Assembly: GCA_965205955.1 (NCBI GenBank)
Contig: OZ242192.1
Coordinates: forward strand, 248,001-312,000
DNA: 64,000 nt
Direction of reading: 5' to 3'
Origin: G965202915 sp965205955
GTDB taxonomy: Bacteria > Pseudomonadota > Gammaproteobacteria > Eutrophobiales > Eutrophobiaceae
Shown: piece by piece, positions 36,180-46,900 of the stretch
Layout of the letters: every line of letters starts with the position of its first letter
How positions within the stretch are numbered: position 1 is the stretch's first letter
The notes under the pieces: model-generated
What the model saw: the letters and a program-made list of their open reading frames with translations, nothing else
The model's database searches: none
Told to the model about the DNA's origin: nothing
Program-made: the position numbers and the translations under genes

Positions 36180-37489
36180 CCTTCTGGGTACTCGTCATGT
36201 TTGTCTGTTTAATGGCCATGCTGCTGCTTGGCTATCCGGTTGCATTCACATTGGGCGCGGTTTCCCTGTTTTTTGGCGGGATATTTCTGGGGCTGGATTT
36301 TTTTAATCTGCTGCCCCTGAAGATCTGGGGCATTATGACCAACTTTACCTTGCTCGCCGTTCCCTTATTTATTTACATGGGCACGGTGCTGGACAAGTCC
36401 GGACTGGCGAAAGACCTGCTGGAAACCATGGGGCTGCTCTTTGGCAAGGTGCGCGGCGGGCTGGCCATCTCGGTGGTGCTGGTCGGGGCATTATTGGCGG
36501 CAACAACCGGCGTCGTTGGCGCAACGGTTGTGACCATGGGCATTATCGCATTGCCGACCATGCTCAAACACGCATATTCCCCTCAGCTTGCTTCGGGCAC
36601 TATTGCCGCCGCCGGCACGCTGGGACAAATCATTCCGCCGAGCATCATTCTGGTTTTGCTGGGCGATGTAATGGGCGTATCTGTGGGAAAATTATTTATC
36701 GGCGCAGTCATTCCGGGCGCGCTACTGGTAGGTCTATTCCTGATTTATATTTTCTTTATTGCCTGGAAATATCCCGATATTGCCCCGGCATTGGAATCCG
36801 ATGAACATGCAGCGCTGCTGCCCCGCGTCCTTTTTACACTTACCCCGTTGCTACTGCTGATAGCGGCGGTATTGGGCTCGATTTTTTTTGGCATTGCCAC
36901 CCCCACCGAGTCTGCCGCAGTGGGCGCCCTGGGTGCAATGCTGCTGGCGGCGGCGCATAAAAGACTGTTTCTTGCCGATATTCGGGATGCAATGCGTCAA
37001 ACAGTTCGATTGACCAGCATGGTATTCATGATATTGATCGGTGCGGCGGCATTTGGTCTGGTATTCAGGGGAATGGGCGGAGACAGGCTGGTGCTCGATA
37101 CCATGCTCAACCTGCCCGGAGGGACATGGGGATTCCTGATCATCAGTATGCTGCTGATTTTTGTCCTGGGAATGTTTCTGGATTTTATACAAATATGCTT
37201 TATCGTTGTCCCGATACTCGCGCCCATCGCAGCCTCATTGAATATCGATTTATTATGGTTTGCCGTGCTCATCGGCATCAACCTGCAAACATCATTTCTG
37301 ACCCCGCCTTTCGGGTTTTCGTTGTTCTATCTAAAATCCGTTGCGCCCGAAGGAATAAAGCTGCGTGATATATATACAGGAATTATCCCGTTCGTAGTAA
37401 TACAGATTGTTGCAACCATCATCATTATATTCGTGCCTGATTTGGTCACCTGGCTGCCGGAACTAATGGACAGAATGCAGGGATTATAG
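36176..37489 (+). CDS. TRAP transporter large permease (DctM-type)
   Basis: 437 residues with about 12 transmembrane segments of the DctM type. Recognisable features are the LLAVPLFIYMGTVLDKSG stretch, GALLAATTGVVGATVVTMG, and GTLGQIIPPSIILVLLGDVMG, with the glycine and proline residues in the substrate path. It overlaps the DctQ gene by 4 bp and is 3 bp from the convergent aroE. It belongs with DctQ and a missing periplasmic binding protein. Confidence 0.9.
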   Translation: MTFWVLVMFVCLMAMLLLGYPVAFTLGAVSLFFGGIFLGLDFFNLLPLKIWGIMTNFTLLAVPLFIYMGTVLDKSGLAKDLLETMGLLFGKVRGGLAISVVLVGALLAATTGVVGATVVTMGIIALPTMLKHAYSPQLASGTIAAAGTLGQIIPPSIILVLLGDVMGVSVGKLFIGAVIPGALLVGLFLIYIFFIAWKYPDIAPALESDEHAALLPRVLFTLTPLLLLIAAVLGSIFFGIATPTESAAVGALGAMLLAAAHKRLFLADIRDAMRQTVRLTSMVFMILIGAAAFGLVFRGMGGDRLVLDTMLNLPGGTWGFLIISMLLIFVLGMFLDFIQICFIVVPILAPIAASLNIDLLWFAVLIGINLQTSFLTPPFGFSLFYLKSVAPEGIKLRDIYTGIIPFVVIQIVATIIIIFVPDLVTWLPELMDRMQGL

Positions 37490-37492
37490 GCC

Positions 37493-38347
37493 TTATTTCA
37501 CTTGCCGGGCATTGCGCAACGTTTGAATTACCGGCCTTGTTTCCGGCCTGAGGCCGCGCCAGATCCTAAAGGATTCGGCCGCTTGTTCAACCAGCATCCC
37601 CAGACCGTCTATCGACAGCGAAGCGCCGTGCCGTCTGCCCCATTCTACAAACGGGGTTGCTTTATCTGAATACATTAAATCGTAGCAGCAGCCGCCGGGT
37701 TCAAGGATCTTTTCCGGTAATTGCGGGATTTCCCCGGCAAGGCCCGCCGAAGTGCCGTTGATAATCAAATCGAACCGCCCGCCTTCCAGCCCCTCAAAAG
37801 TCGAGACCCCCACTTCTATACCGCCCTGATAACCATCCGCCAGGTCCTGTGCGCGGGATCCTGTGCGATTCGCAATGATTATCCGCTTTGGCCGGCATTC
37901 ATAGATTGAACCGATAATGCCCCTGACCGCTCCCCCGGCGCCCAGGATCAGTATAGAGCGCTTATTCAGCCTGATATCGTTATTGGTCAAATCATTGAGC
38001 AAACCGATTCCATCCGTGGTATCTCCAAGCCGGTTGCCCGCGGCATCGAACCGGATGGTATTTACCGATTTTGCCTGCGCCGCGATATGGGTCAATCGAT
38101 CACAGCAGTCGTGCGCAGCCCCTTTCAGGGGGGCGGTAATGTTAAGCCCTTTGCCGCCCTCGTTGTAAAAAGAATCCAGCGCCTGTCGGAAACCATCGGG
38201 GGCCACTTTAATGGCCTGATAAAAAATTGATTGCCCGGTTTGTTCGGCAAAGAGAGCATGTATAGCCGGAGACTTGCTGTGCCTGATCGGATTTCCCATT
38301 ACGGCATAATTATCCGCCGACAAATTCAGACTGAAGCGCCCGCTCAA
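37493..38347 (-). CDS. aroE: Shikimate dehydrogenase
   Basis: 284 residues starting at TTG 38347. AroE reduces 3-dehydroshikimate to shikimate with NADPH. It has the substrate-binding NPIRHSKSPAIH, the catalytic Lys in NITAPLKGAA, an Asp in GDTTDGIG, and the nucleotide-binding LGAGGAVRGIIGS. The position of the next in-frame ATG (38299) falls inside the conserved N-terminal motif, so the TTG start is more likely. It stands alone between the TRAP permease and the cNMP protein. Confidence 0.94.
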   Translation of the reverse strand: MSGRFSLNLSADNYAVMGNPIRHSKSPAIHALFAEQTGQSIFYQAIKVAPDGFRQALDSFYNEGGKGLNITAPLKGAAHDCCDRLTHIAAQAKSVNTIRFDAAGNRLGDTTDGIGLLNDLTNNDIRLNKRSILILGAGGAVRGIIGSIYECRPKRIIIANRTGSRAQDLADGYQGGIEVGVSTFEGLEGGRFDLIINGTSAGLAGEIPQLPEKILEPGGCCYDLMYSDKATPFVEWGRRHGASLSIDGLGMLVEQAAESFRIWRGLRPETRPVIQTLRNARQVK

Positions 38348-38372
38348 TAAAAAATCCTGTGGACCAGGAAAA

Positions 38373-39419
38373 TCAGGCCATTTTGCATTTCAAACAGTAT
38401 GCGTCCAAACCGATTTTATTGAGAATAAATGCGCCTGCAGAAGCGCGCCGTCCGGAATCACAATACAAGATATATTTCTTGGATGTATCGAGTGCGTCGG
38501 CCTTCATTCGCAACATGAAGAGAGGGATATTCAGGCTGCCGGGCAAGGGTCTGGAGCTTTTGTGTTCGCTTTCGAGTCTGACATCCAGCCACATTGCGCC
38601 TTTCTTGACCAGGGCATTCGCCTGGTCGAAGGTGACCCATTGCAGCATAGGCTCCTTCAGCAGCATATTGAAGTCCTTTTTCGCCAGGCGCATCAGGGAA
38701 CCATTGGTGGTCATCACGACGTTGGCGTTGCGTTTGGCATCCGATAACAGGGCATCTTCGCCGAAGACATCGCCTTCATTCAGTGAATTCAGGACCACTT
38801 CGGAACCGGTTTTGGTATTTCGGGTAACCTTGCACTTGCCTTTCTTGATGATGTAGTAATAATCGCCTTCGTCTCCTTTTTTAATGATAACTTCTCCCGC
38901 CTTGGCCGGCACTTCCTGAACACGCATGAACAGGGACTGGATATTTGCCGGCGGCACTTGCAGAAAAGCCTTGGATTGAAGGATGCGGGTCATCCAGCAG
39001 TCGTCTCCGCCGTCCTCGCCGCCTGCACCCTCATCCCCTGAAATTTCATCCACTTCGACCCCGGATAATTGATCCCAGGTCAATAAAACATCAAGCAGAT
39101 TGCTGTCCACAAAGGCTATTCTGGAGTCAGTCTTGGCCACGGCGGATTCCTTTCTGGGTTGCTGGTTCGCCAGAGGGTGTTTGGCAATATCGCTGCCCGC
39201 CTCGATGACTTTAACCTTGCCCTTTTCGTCGGTCAGATTGACCATCCCGGTCAGCAAATATACGGCATTACGATCGGTATCGCTCTGGTTGAAGATAGCC
39301 TCCCCGGCCGCCACTTCTTTAATATCCGTCTTCGCGATCAATTTTCGAAGACTTTCCTGATTCAGGGAATTATGCGGAATCAGTAATTTTAATGCAGATT
39401 CATCAGTCGAGCTTATCAT
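38373..39419 (-). CDS. Two cNMP-binding-like domains fused to a rhodanese domain
   Basis: 348 residues. The first cNMP-binding-like domain (residues 20-115) is degenerate: it keeps EAIFNQSDTDRNAVYLLTG but lacks a clear phosphate-binding cassette. An acidic Gly-rich linker (DEISGDEGAGGEDGGDD, 124-140) follows. The second domain (150-250) has FGEDALLSDAKRNANV, close to the FGE..LL...R.A.V cassette. The rhodanese domain (about 262-348) has Cys320 in CDSGRR as the candidate active site. It may sense a nucleotide and carry or transfer sulfur. No DNA-binding domain is present, so it is not a CRP-type regulator. Downstream of its start codon a TATAAT-like sequence lies at 39468-39473, but the -35 is poor. 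Confidence 0.8.
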   Translation of the reverse strand: MISSTDESALKLLIPHNSLNQESLRKLIAKTDIKEVAAGEAIFNQSDTDRNAVYLLTGMVNLTDEKGKVKVIEAGSDIAKHPLANQQPRKESAVAKTDSRIAFVDSNLLDVLLTWDQLSGVEVDEISGDEGAGGEDGGDDCWMTRILQSKAFLQVPPANIQSLFMRVQEVPAKAGEVIIKKGDEGDYYYIIKKGKCKVTRNTKTGSEVVLNSLNEGDVFGEDALLSDAKRNANVVMTTNGSLMRLAKKDFNMLLKEPMLQWVTFDQANALVKKGAMWLDVRLESEHKSSRPLPGSLNIPLFMLRMKADALDTSKKYILYCDSGRRASAGAFILNKIGLDAYCLKCKMA

Positions 39420-39622
39420 GGATTTCCAATTTCAATTTCATACTGTTGATGTCTAAGTTACCAGGATATTATATAACGAAAGTCACAAAAAAATGCCGCC
39501 ATTTTTTAATTATTCACGGGGCAACTCCAATCAATACCGGCTAATTCCTTATTTCTTTCAGTTTTATTGTGGGCGTATCAGCCGGAAAAGCCAAGCCAAA
39601 ACGCCTTTCCATGGCGAAGGGA

Positions 39623-39696
39623 TGGAGCGGGTGAAGGGAATCGAACCCTCGTTATTTGCTTGGGAAGCAAAAGTTCTGCCATTGAACTACACCCGC
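39623..39696 (-). tRNA. tRNA-Gly (anticodon CCC)
   Basis: The minus strand folds into a cloverleaf. The acceptor stem is GCGGGTG paired with CACCCGC, the D arm is GTTC AATGGCA GAAC, and the anticodon stem is TTTGC/GCAAA with loop TTCCCAA, so the anticodon is CCC. The T arm contains GTTCGATTC. The 3' end reads TCCA, so the terminal CCA is encoded. It decodes GGG. It lies on the same strand as the giant adhesin gene, downstream of its end, with no integrase nearby. Confidence 0.95.
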
Positions 39697-39818
39697 GCCG
39701 GTTATGCACCCTATGCCTTCGGTGCAGCGCCATAAAATTCCCGCTCATCCAAGGGTCAGTTCCCCCTCTCCCAGATGTACTGTCCCGTATGATGCCTTCC
39801 CGCCAGCCTGGCCTGCTC

Positions 39819-40990
39819 CTAAAAGCGCAGCTCCCCTTCCAGCCGTAGCGCATTTTCGGTGTCGGCGCCCTGAGATTGTTCGCCGAACAGATTCAAGTCC
39901 AGAAACTCGCCCGGTTGCCACTTCACGCCCATGCGGTAACGGCGGAGCGCATCTTCGGCGCTTATCTCGGTGTAGGGAGTAACGAAGCCATACAACCCGT
40001 AGCCGAGATGCGCCTTCATCCGCGCACTGTAATCGCTGCGTTCGATTGGCAGTGGAGACGGGCGGCGATCCCACAGATCATCTGCGCTGCCTGAGGTATT
40101 GCCGTAGCCGGGTTCAAGGGTGAATGAGATCCCCTGTCCATATCTGTCCGGTTGCAGGCGGATGAAGCCGGATATGCCCCAGTCTTGGTGATCGCCATTG
40201 CCCACCAGCGCCCGCGCCTTGCCTGCCAGGGTGAAGTTGGTGGCCGGATTGTGGTAATCAATACTCGCGCCCAATTCGGCGCCGTCCGAATCCGTCTCGC
40301 TGTCGCCTTCATCTACCCGGTAGCCGATCTCCCCGCTATGGGTGAGAAGGCCGCCGTCGGCAAGCGTTCTTTTATTTTTCGCTTCGAGCAAAAGGCGCAG
40401 GCGTTGGCTGTCGATACTCAGCCCCCTGTCATCTTCAACATCGTGCGATTCATCGACATCAATTTCTATAATGGAAAAATCGCCCTTGATATTGAATAAG
40501 CCGCTCAGTTTGCGTTTGAAGCCGCCCGCTATCGAAACCAGAGAGGTATCGTATTTTTGCCTGCTGGCTTCGTCCGGATCGATCTCCACTTTGCCTTTCG
40601 CGTAGCCGGCGCTGCTCCACAGACTCCAGCGGTCGTCGTCGTCCGACCAGCCGACATACGGATGAATGCCGGTCAGCGTCATGGTATAGTCTCCTTTATT
40701 CCGTGTGTCCCCGGAGCCCAGGGTATATTCCATATCGCCCTCAACCCACGAAACCGCCACTCCCGTCAGCAGGTTGTCGGTCATCCTGGTGTCCGCGCCG
40801 ATTTGGAAGCCGAAGGAACCGCCGTCCCATTTGAGGGCCTCGTTGTCGCTGTCCGCATTGACCTCGCTGTCGAAATCGGTGTAGTAGCCGCTGCCCCACA
40901 GGCTTGCGCCGCCACGGGCGCCGTTTTCACCAGCGAGGTTCAGCACAAAGGAAGAGTTGCCCAGCATTCGCTTCCAGTTCAGGGTATCCT
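39819..40990 (-). other. Autotransporter beta-barrel region of the giant adhesin
   Basis: The final ~390 residues alternate polar and hydrophobic amino acids in strands: RGGASLWGSGYYTDFDSEVN, FGFQIGADTRMTDNLLTG, DRWSLWSSAGYAKGKVEID and RYRMGVKWQPGEFLDLNLFGE. The chain ends ALRLEGELRF with a terminal Phe, the standard signal for BAM-mediated insertion. This fits a type V beta-barrel. Residues just before it (TPRQAKRLHEEILPQVAQAAAV) would form the linker helix through the pore. Confidence 0.85.
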
Positions 40991-43900
40991 CTTTGATGGA
41001 CAGCCTGTATTCCGGGGCCTTTTCCAGGAAGCCTAACAGGACGGCTTTTTTATCCCCGTCTATCCTCTGCCCGTCCAGCCACAAACCTTCGGCGGGCAGG
41101 ACGGCCCCGCCAATGACCGTATCAATCCGCTCACCCATCGAGGCGGTGAAATTAACGGCGGCGGCTTGCGCCACTTGCGGGAGGATCTCTTCGTGAAGTC
41201 GCTTGGCTTGCCGTGGCGTCAAACCGGCAGAGGTGTTGTTGATCACAGTCTCGGCATCCAGCATCAGCATGGCGGCATCGTTGCCATCTACGTCTCGCAC
41301 CGGGTCGGTGCCGGGGGGTCGGTAGTCCAGAATCACCGCATCGTTTGAGGTCACTGCGGTAAAAAGCATCAGGGTCACGGTCATGCCGCTTATGCTAACC
41401 GTGTTGACCGGGTGTCGGACTGCCAACGGTGTGCCAGGGGTCACCACGTCTACCGTGTAGGTAGTGGTGGATGGGACGAAACTCCCGTCCAGCGGCTCAT
41501 CATAGAGCAGCGTCAGTATGTCGCCATTGATAGTGGCGCTGACCAGCGTCGGGGCCACAAGGTCCACGCCAATCGTCCGGCTCGCCGTCCCGGTATTGCC
41601 GTCCAGCGTTGTTGCGGTAGCCACCACCTCTACGCTGGTGCCGGCAATCTCCGGGGCGTTGGGCGGAATAAGGAGCGTCCAGTTGGTGTCGGTCACCGTG
41701 GCGTCGCGCCCGCCGCCGCCTCCCAGAGTAACGCTCACCTCCGTGGCGCCTACCGACACCATCCCGCTGATGTTAAAGCCGGCCATATGCTCTTCAATGT
41801 TGACAATATCGTTTCCGGCAACAGGATTCAGGGTCACCATCGGCAGCACCATGACGGTAAAGTCCACGGTTTCTTCGTTGAAGTTGGGCGTCTCCGAGGC
41901 CGTTGCCTCGATGTTGCAGTCCCCTGCCGTGACCAGCGTCAGGGCGCCGGTGTCGGTATTAACCGTACACACGGCGGATGTGGTGCTGCTGTACGTCAAG
42001 GGGGTCTGTGCCCCGCTGGGCGGCGTCACGGTCGGAGGGGTGGGAGCATTCAGCACTACCTCACCCGGGTTGTAGGCAAAGCCCACCAGCGTCTGGTTCG
42101 CATCGATCGCAGTCACCGCCACGTCCGCCACGGGCACCGATCCATAGTCGCCGCCAGCGATCGTGTGACTCACGGTCGCGGTGCGGTCGCTCGGATTGTC
42201 GATGCCGTCATCCATCCCGGTCACGGTGACGGTCTGCGGCGTGTTCCAGTCGGTCGTGGTGAAGGTCAGCGCCGCCGATACCGTCGCCACTGAGGTGTCG
42301 CCGCTCGCAGGCGTAATCGTCACATCGCCCGTCGGCTGGGTGGTGAGCACCACGGTGTAGCCCACCGTGCCGCCCTTCTCGAAGACGGTGAGCGTCGTCG
42401 GGGAAACGGTGACGCGCGCCGTGTCGTCCTCGGTGACCGTCACCACAACGTCTGGCCCGGTGGTGACTGTGCCGTATCCGGTGACCGCGTGGGTCAGGGT
42501 GACCATGGCATCCGGTGCGGCATCGTCATCCTCGGCCGCATTGACCGTGACCGTCTGATCCGTCTCCCAGTTGCTTGTCGTAAAGGTCAACGGGGAGCCG
42601 CTAAAACTGACATCGCCGCTCGCCCCGCCCACCGTTACCACCACATCGCCTGTCGGCTGCGTGTTCAAGCGCACGGTGTAGGTGTTCGGTCCACCCTCGG
42701 GAACCGTCAATGTAGTCGTGCTGATGCGAACGCCCGGCACTTCGTCATCGATGACCGTCACCTCGACATCGCCGGTAACAAAGCCGTACTCTCCCCCGCT
42801 TGCGGCGTGCGCCAGCGTCACGCTGTCATTGTTTCCGTCAGCATCCTCGGCCGCGGTGACCGTGACCGTCTGCGCTGCGTTCCAGTCAGTTGTTGTAAAG
42901 GTCAGCGACGTCGGATTGGTCGACACGTCACCGCCTGCGGTTATTGCGACCGTCACGGTGACGGTCGGCTCGGTGTCCAGCACCACGGTGTATGAGCTTG
43001 AATCGCCTTCATTTACACTCACACTGGCAGGATCGAAGGTGAGGCCGGCCGTGTCGTCATCGTTTGCGGTCACCATCACAGGAGCCACGGGCACCCCCTC
43101 ATAATCGACGTCCGAACTCGTGGCCGCATGGGTCACGGTCGTGATGCGTTCGTCGCCCGTATTGTCTATGTCGTCGTCCACCCCGGTCACGGTGACGGTC
43201 TGCGCCGTGTCCCAGTCGGTCGTGGTGAAGGTCAGCGCCCCCGATACCAGCGCCACCGAGGTGTCGTCGCTCGCAGGGGTAATCGTCACATCAGCCATCG
43301 GCTGGGTGACGAGCACCACGGTGTAGTCCGCCGTGCCGCCAGCCTCCGGGTCAACGGTGAGTGCCGATTCGGAGACGGTGACGCCCGGCGCGTCGTTATC
43401 CATGACCGTCACCACAACATCGCCGGTAACAGAATCGTACTCTGCGCCGCTTGCGGCGTGCGCCAGCGTCACGTCGTCATTGTTTCCGTCAGCATCCTCG
43501 GCCGCGTTGACCGTGACCGTCTGCGCTGTGTTCCAGTCAGTGGTTGTGAAGGTCAGCGATGCCGGATTGGTCGACACGTCCCCGCCTGCGGTTATTGCGA
43601 CCGTCACGGTGGTGGTCGGCTCGGTGGCCAGCTCCACCGTGTATGAGCTTGAATCGCCTTCAAGCACATTCACACTGGCAGGGTCGAAGGTGAGGCCGGC
43701 CGTGTCGTCATCGTTTGCGGTCACCATCACAGGAGCCACGGGCACCCCCTCATAATCGACATCCGAACTCGTGGCCGCATGGGTCACGGTCGTGATGCGT
43801 TCGTCGCCCGTATTGTCTATGTCGTCGTCCACCCCGGTCACGGTGACGGTCTGCGCCGTGTCCCAGTCGGTCGGGGTGAAGGTCAGCGCACCCGATACCA

Positions 43901-46900
43901 GCGCCACCGAGGTGTCGTCGCTCGCAGGGGTAATCGTCACATCAGCCGTCGGCTGGGTGACGAGCACCACGGTGTAGTCCGCCGTGCCGCCAGCCTCCGG
44001 GTCAACGGTGAGTGCCGATTCGGAGACGGTGACGCCCGGCGCGTCGTTATCCATGACCGTCACCACAACATCGCCGGTAACAGAATCGTACTCTCCCCCG
44101 CTTGCGGTGTGTGCCAGCATCTCAATGTCATTGTTTCCGTCAGCATCCTCGGCCGCGGTGACCGTGACCGTCTGCGCTATGTTCCAGTTGCTGGTTGTAA
44201 AGGTCAGCGACGCCGGGTCGGCCGTCACGTCCCCGACGGCGGGTATGGCGACCGTCACGGTGGTGGTCGGCTCGGTGGCCAGCTCCACCGTGTATGAGCT
44301 TGAATCGCCTTCAAGCACATTCACACTGGCAGGGTCGAAGGTGAGGCCGGCCGTGTCGTCATCGGTTGCGGTCACCATCACATCATCCACGTCGAATGAG
44401 TTATAGTCGCTGTCCGTACTCGCAGCCAGATGGGTCACGGTCGTGGTGCGTTCGTCGCCCGTATTGTCTATGTTGTCGTTCACCCCGGTCACGGTGACGG
44501 TCTGCGCCGTGTTCCAGTCGGTCGTGGTGAAGGTCAGCGCCCCCGATACCAGCGCCACTGAGGTGTCGTCGCTCGCAGGGGTAATCGTCACCTCAGCCGT
44601 CGGCTGGGTGTTGAGCACCACAGTGTAGTCCACCGTGCCGCCAGCCTCGTCAACGTCGACCGTCACCGGGGTGACGGTGACGTTCGGCGCGTCGTCATCG
44701 ATGACCGTCACCATAACAGTGCCGGCAACAGTATCGTACTCTCCCCCGCTTGCGGCGTGCGCCAGCGTCACGCTGTCATTGTTTCCGTCAGCATCCTCGG
44801 CCGCGGTGACCGTGACTGTCTGCGCTGTGTTCCAGTCAGTGGTTGTGAAGGTCAGCGACGTCAGATTGGTCGACACGTCCCCGCCTGCGGTTATGGCGAC
44901 CGTCACGGTGACGGTCGGCTCGGTGTCCAGCACCACCGTGTATGAGCTTGAACCGCCTTCATTCACACTCACACTGGCAGGATCGAAGGTGAGGCCGGCT
45001 GTGTCGTTATCGGTTGCGGTCACCATCACAGGATCCACGGGCACCCCCTCATAATCGACGTCCGAACTCGTGGCCGCATGGGTCACGGTCGCGGTACGGT
45101 CGCTCACATTGTCTATGTTGTCGTTCACCCCGGTCACGGTGACGGTTTGCGCCACGTTCCAGTCGGTCGTGGTGAAGGTCAGCACACCCGATACCAGCGC
45201 CACCGAGGTGTCGTCGCTCGCAGGGGTAATCGTCACATCAGCCGTCGGCTGGGTGACGAGCACCACGGTGTAGTCCGCCGTGCCGCCAGCCTCCGGGTCA
45301 ACGGTGAGTGCCGATTCGGAGACGGTGACGCCCGGCGCGTCGTTATCCGTGACCGTCACCATAACAGTGTCGGTAACAGAATCGTACTCTGCGCCGCTTG
45401 CGGTGTGTGCCAGCATCTCAATGTCATTGTTTCCGTCAGCATCCTCGGCCGCGGTGACCGTGACCGTCTGCGCTGTGTTCCAGTCAGTGGTTGTAAAGGT
45501 CAGCGACGCCGGGTCGGCCGTCACGTCCCCGACGGCGGGTATGGCGACCGTCACGGTGTCGGTCGGCTCGGTGGCCAGCTCCACCGTGTATGAGCTTGAA
45601 TCACCTTCAGTCACATTCACGGCGGCAGGATCGAAGGTGAGGCCGGCCGTGTCGTTATCGGTTGCGGTCACCATCACATCATCCACGTCGAATGAGTTAT
45701 AGTCGCTGTCCGTACTCGCAGCCAGATGGGTCACGGTCGTGGTGCGTTGGTCGCCCGTATTGTCTATGTTGTCGTTCACCCCGGTCACGGTGACGGTCTG
45801 CGCCGTGTCCCAGTCGGTCGTGGTGAAGGTCAGCGCCCCCGATACCAGCGCCACCGAGGTGTCGTCGCTCGCAGGGGTAATCGTCACCTCAGCCGTCGGC
45901 TGGGTGGCGAGTACCACGGTGTAGTCCGCCGTGCCGCCACCCTCGTCAACGGTGACCATCGTCGGGGTGACGGTGACGTTCGGCGTGTCGTTATCCATGA
46001 CCGTCACCATAACAGCGCCGGTAACAGAATCGTACTCTGCGCCGCTTGCGGTGTGTGCCAGCGTCTCGGTTTCATCGTTTCCGTCCACATCCTGGCCCGC
46101 GTTGACCGTGACCGTCTGCGCTGTGTTCCAGTTGCTGGTTGTAAAGGTCAGCGACGCCGGGTCGGCCGTCACGTCCCCGACGGCGGGTATGGCGACCGTC
46201 ACGGTGACGGTCGGCTCGGTGTTCAGCACCACCGTGTATGAGCTTGAACCGCCTTCAGTCACATTCACGGCGGCAGGGTCAAAGGTGAGGCCGGCCGTGT
46301 CATTATCGGTTGCGGTCACCATCACATCATCCACGTCGAATGAGTCATAGTCGCTGTCCGTACTCGCAGCCAGATGGGTCACGGTCGTGGTGCGGTCGCT
46401 GTCTATAACGTCGTCCACCCCGGTCACGGTGACGGTCTGCGCCGTGTCCCAGTCGGTCGTGGTGAAGGTCAGCGCCCCCGATACCAGCGCTACTGAGGTG
46501 TCGTCGCTCGCAGGGGTAATCGTCACCTCAGCCGTCGGCTGGGTGTTGAGCACCACGGTGTAGTCCACCGTGCCGCCAGCCTCGTCAACATTGACCGTCA
46601 CCGGGGTGACGGTGACGTTCGGCGTGTCGCTATCGATGACCGTCACCATAACATCGCCAGCAACAGTATCGTACTCTGCGCCGCTTGCGGTGTGCGCCAG
46701 CGTCTGGCTGTCATTGATACCGTCAGCATCCTCGGTCGCGTTGACCGTGACCGTCTGCGCTGTGTTCCAGTCAGTGGTTGTGAAGGTCAGCGACGTCAGA
46801 TTGGTCGACACGTCCCCGCCTGCGGTTATTGCAACCGTCACGGTGACGGTCGGCTCGGTGTTCAGCACCACGGTGTATGAGCTTGAATCGCCTTCATTCA

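Noticed and set aside
39623..39818. The tRNA-Gly flank as an integration site for a mobile island containing the adhesin.
   Set aside because: No integrase, no duplicated tRNA 3' end and no phage genes were found on either side. A search for a repeated 3' tRNA end in the full genome would be needed.
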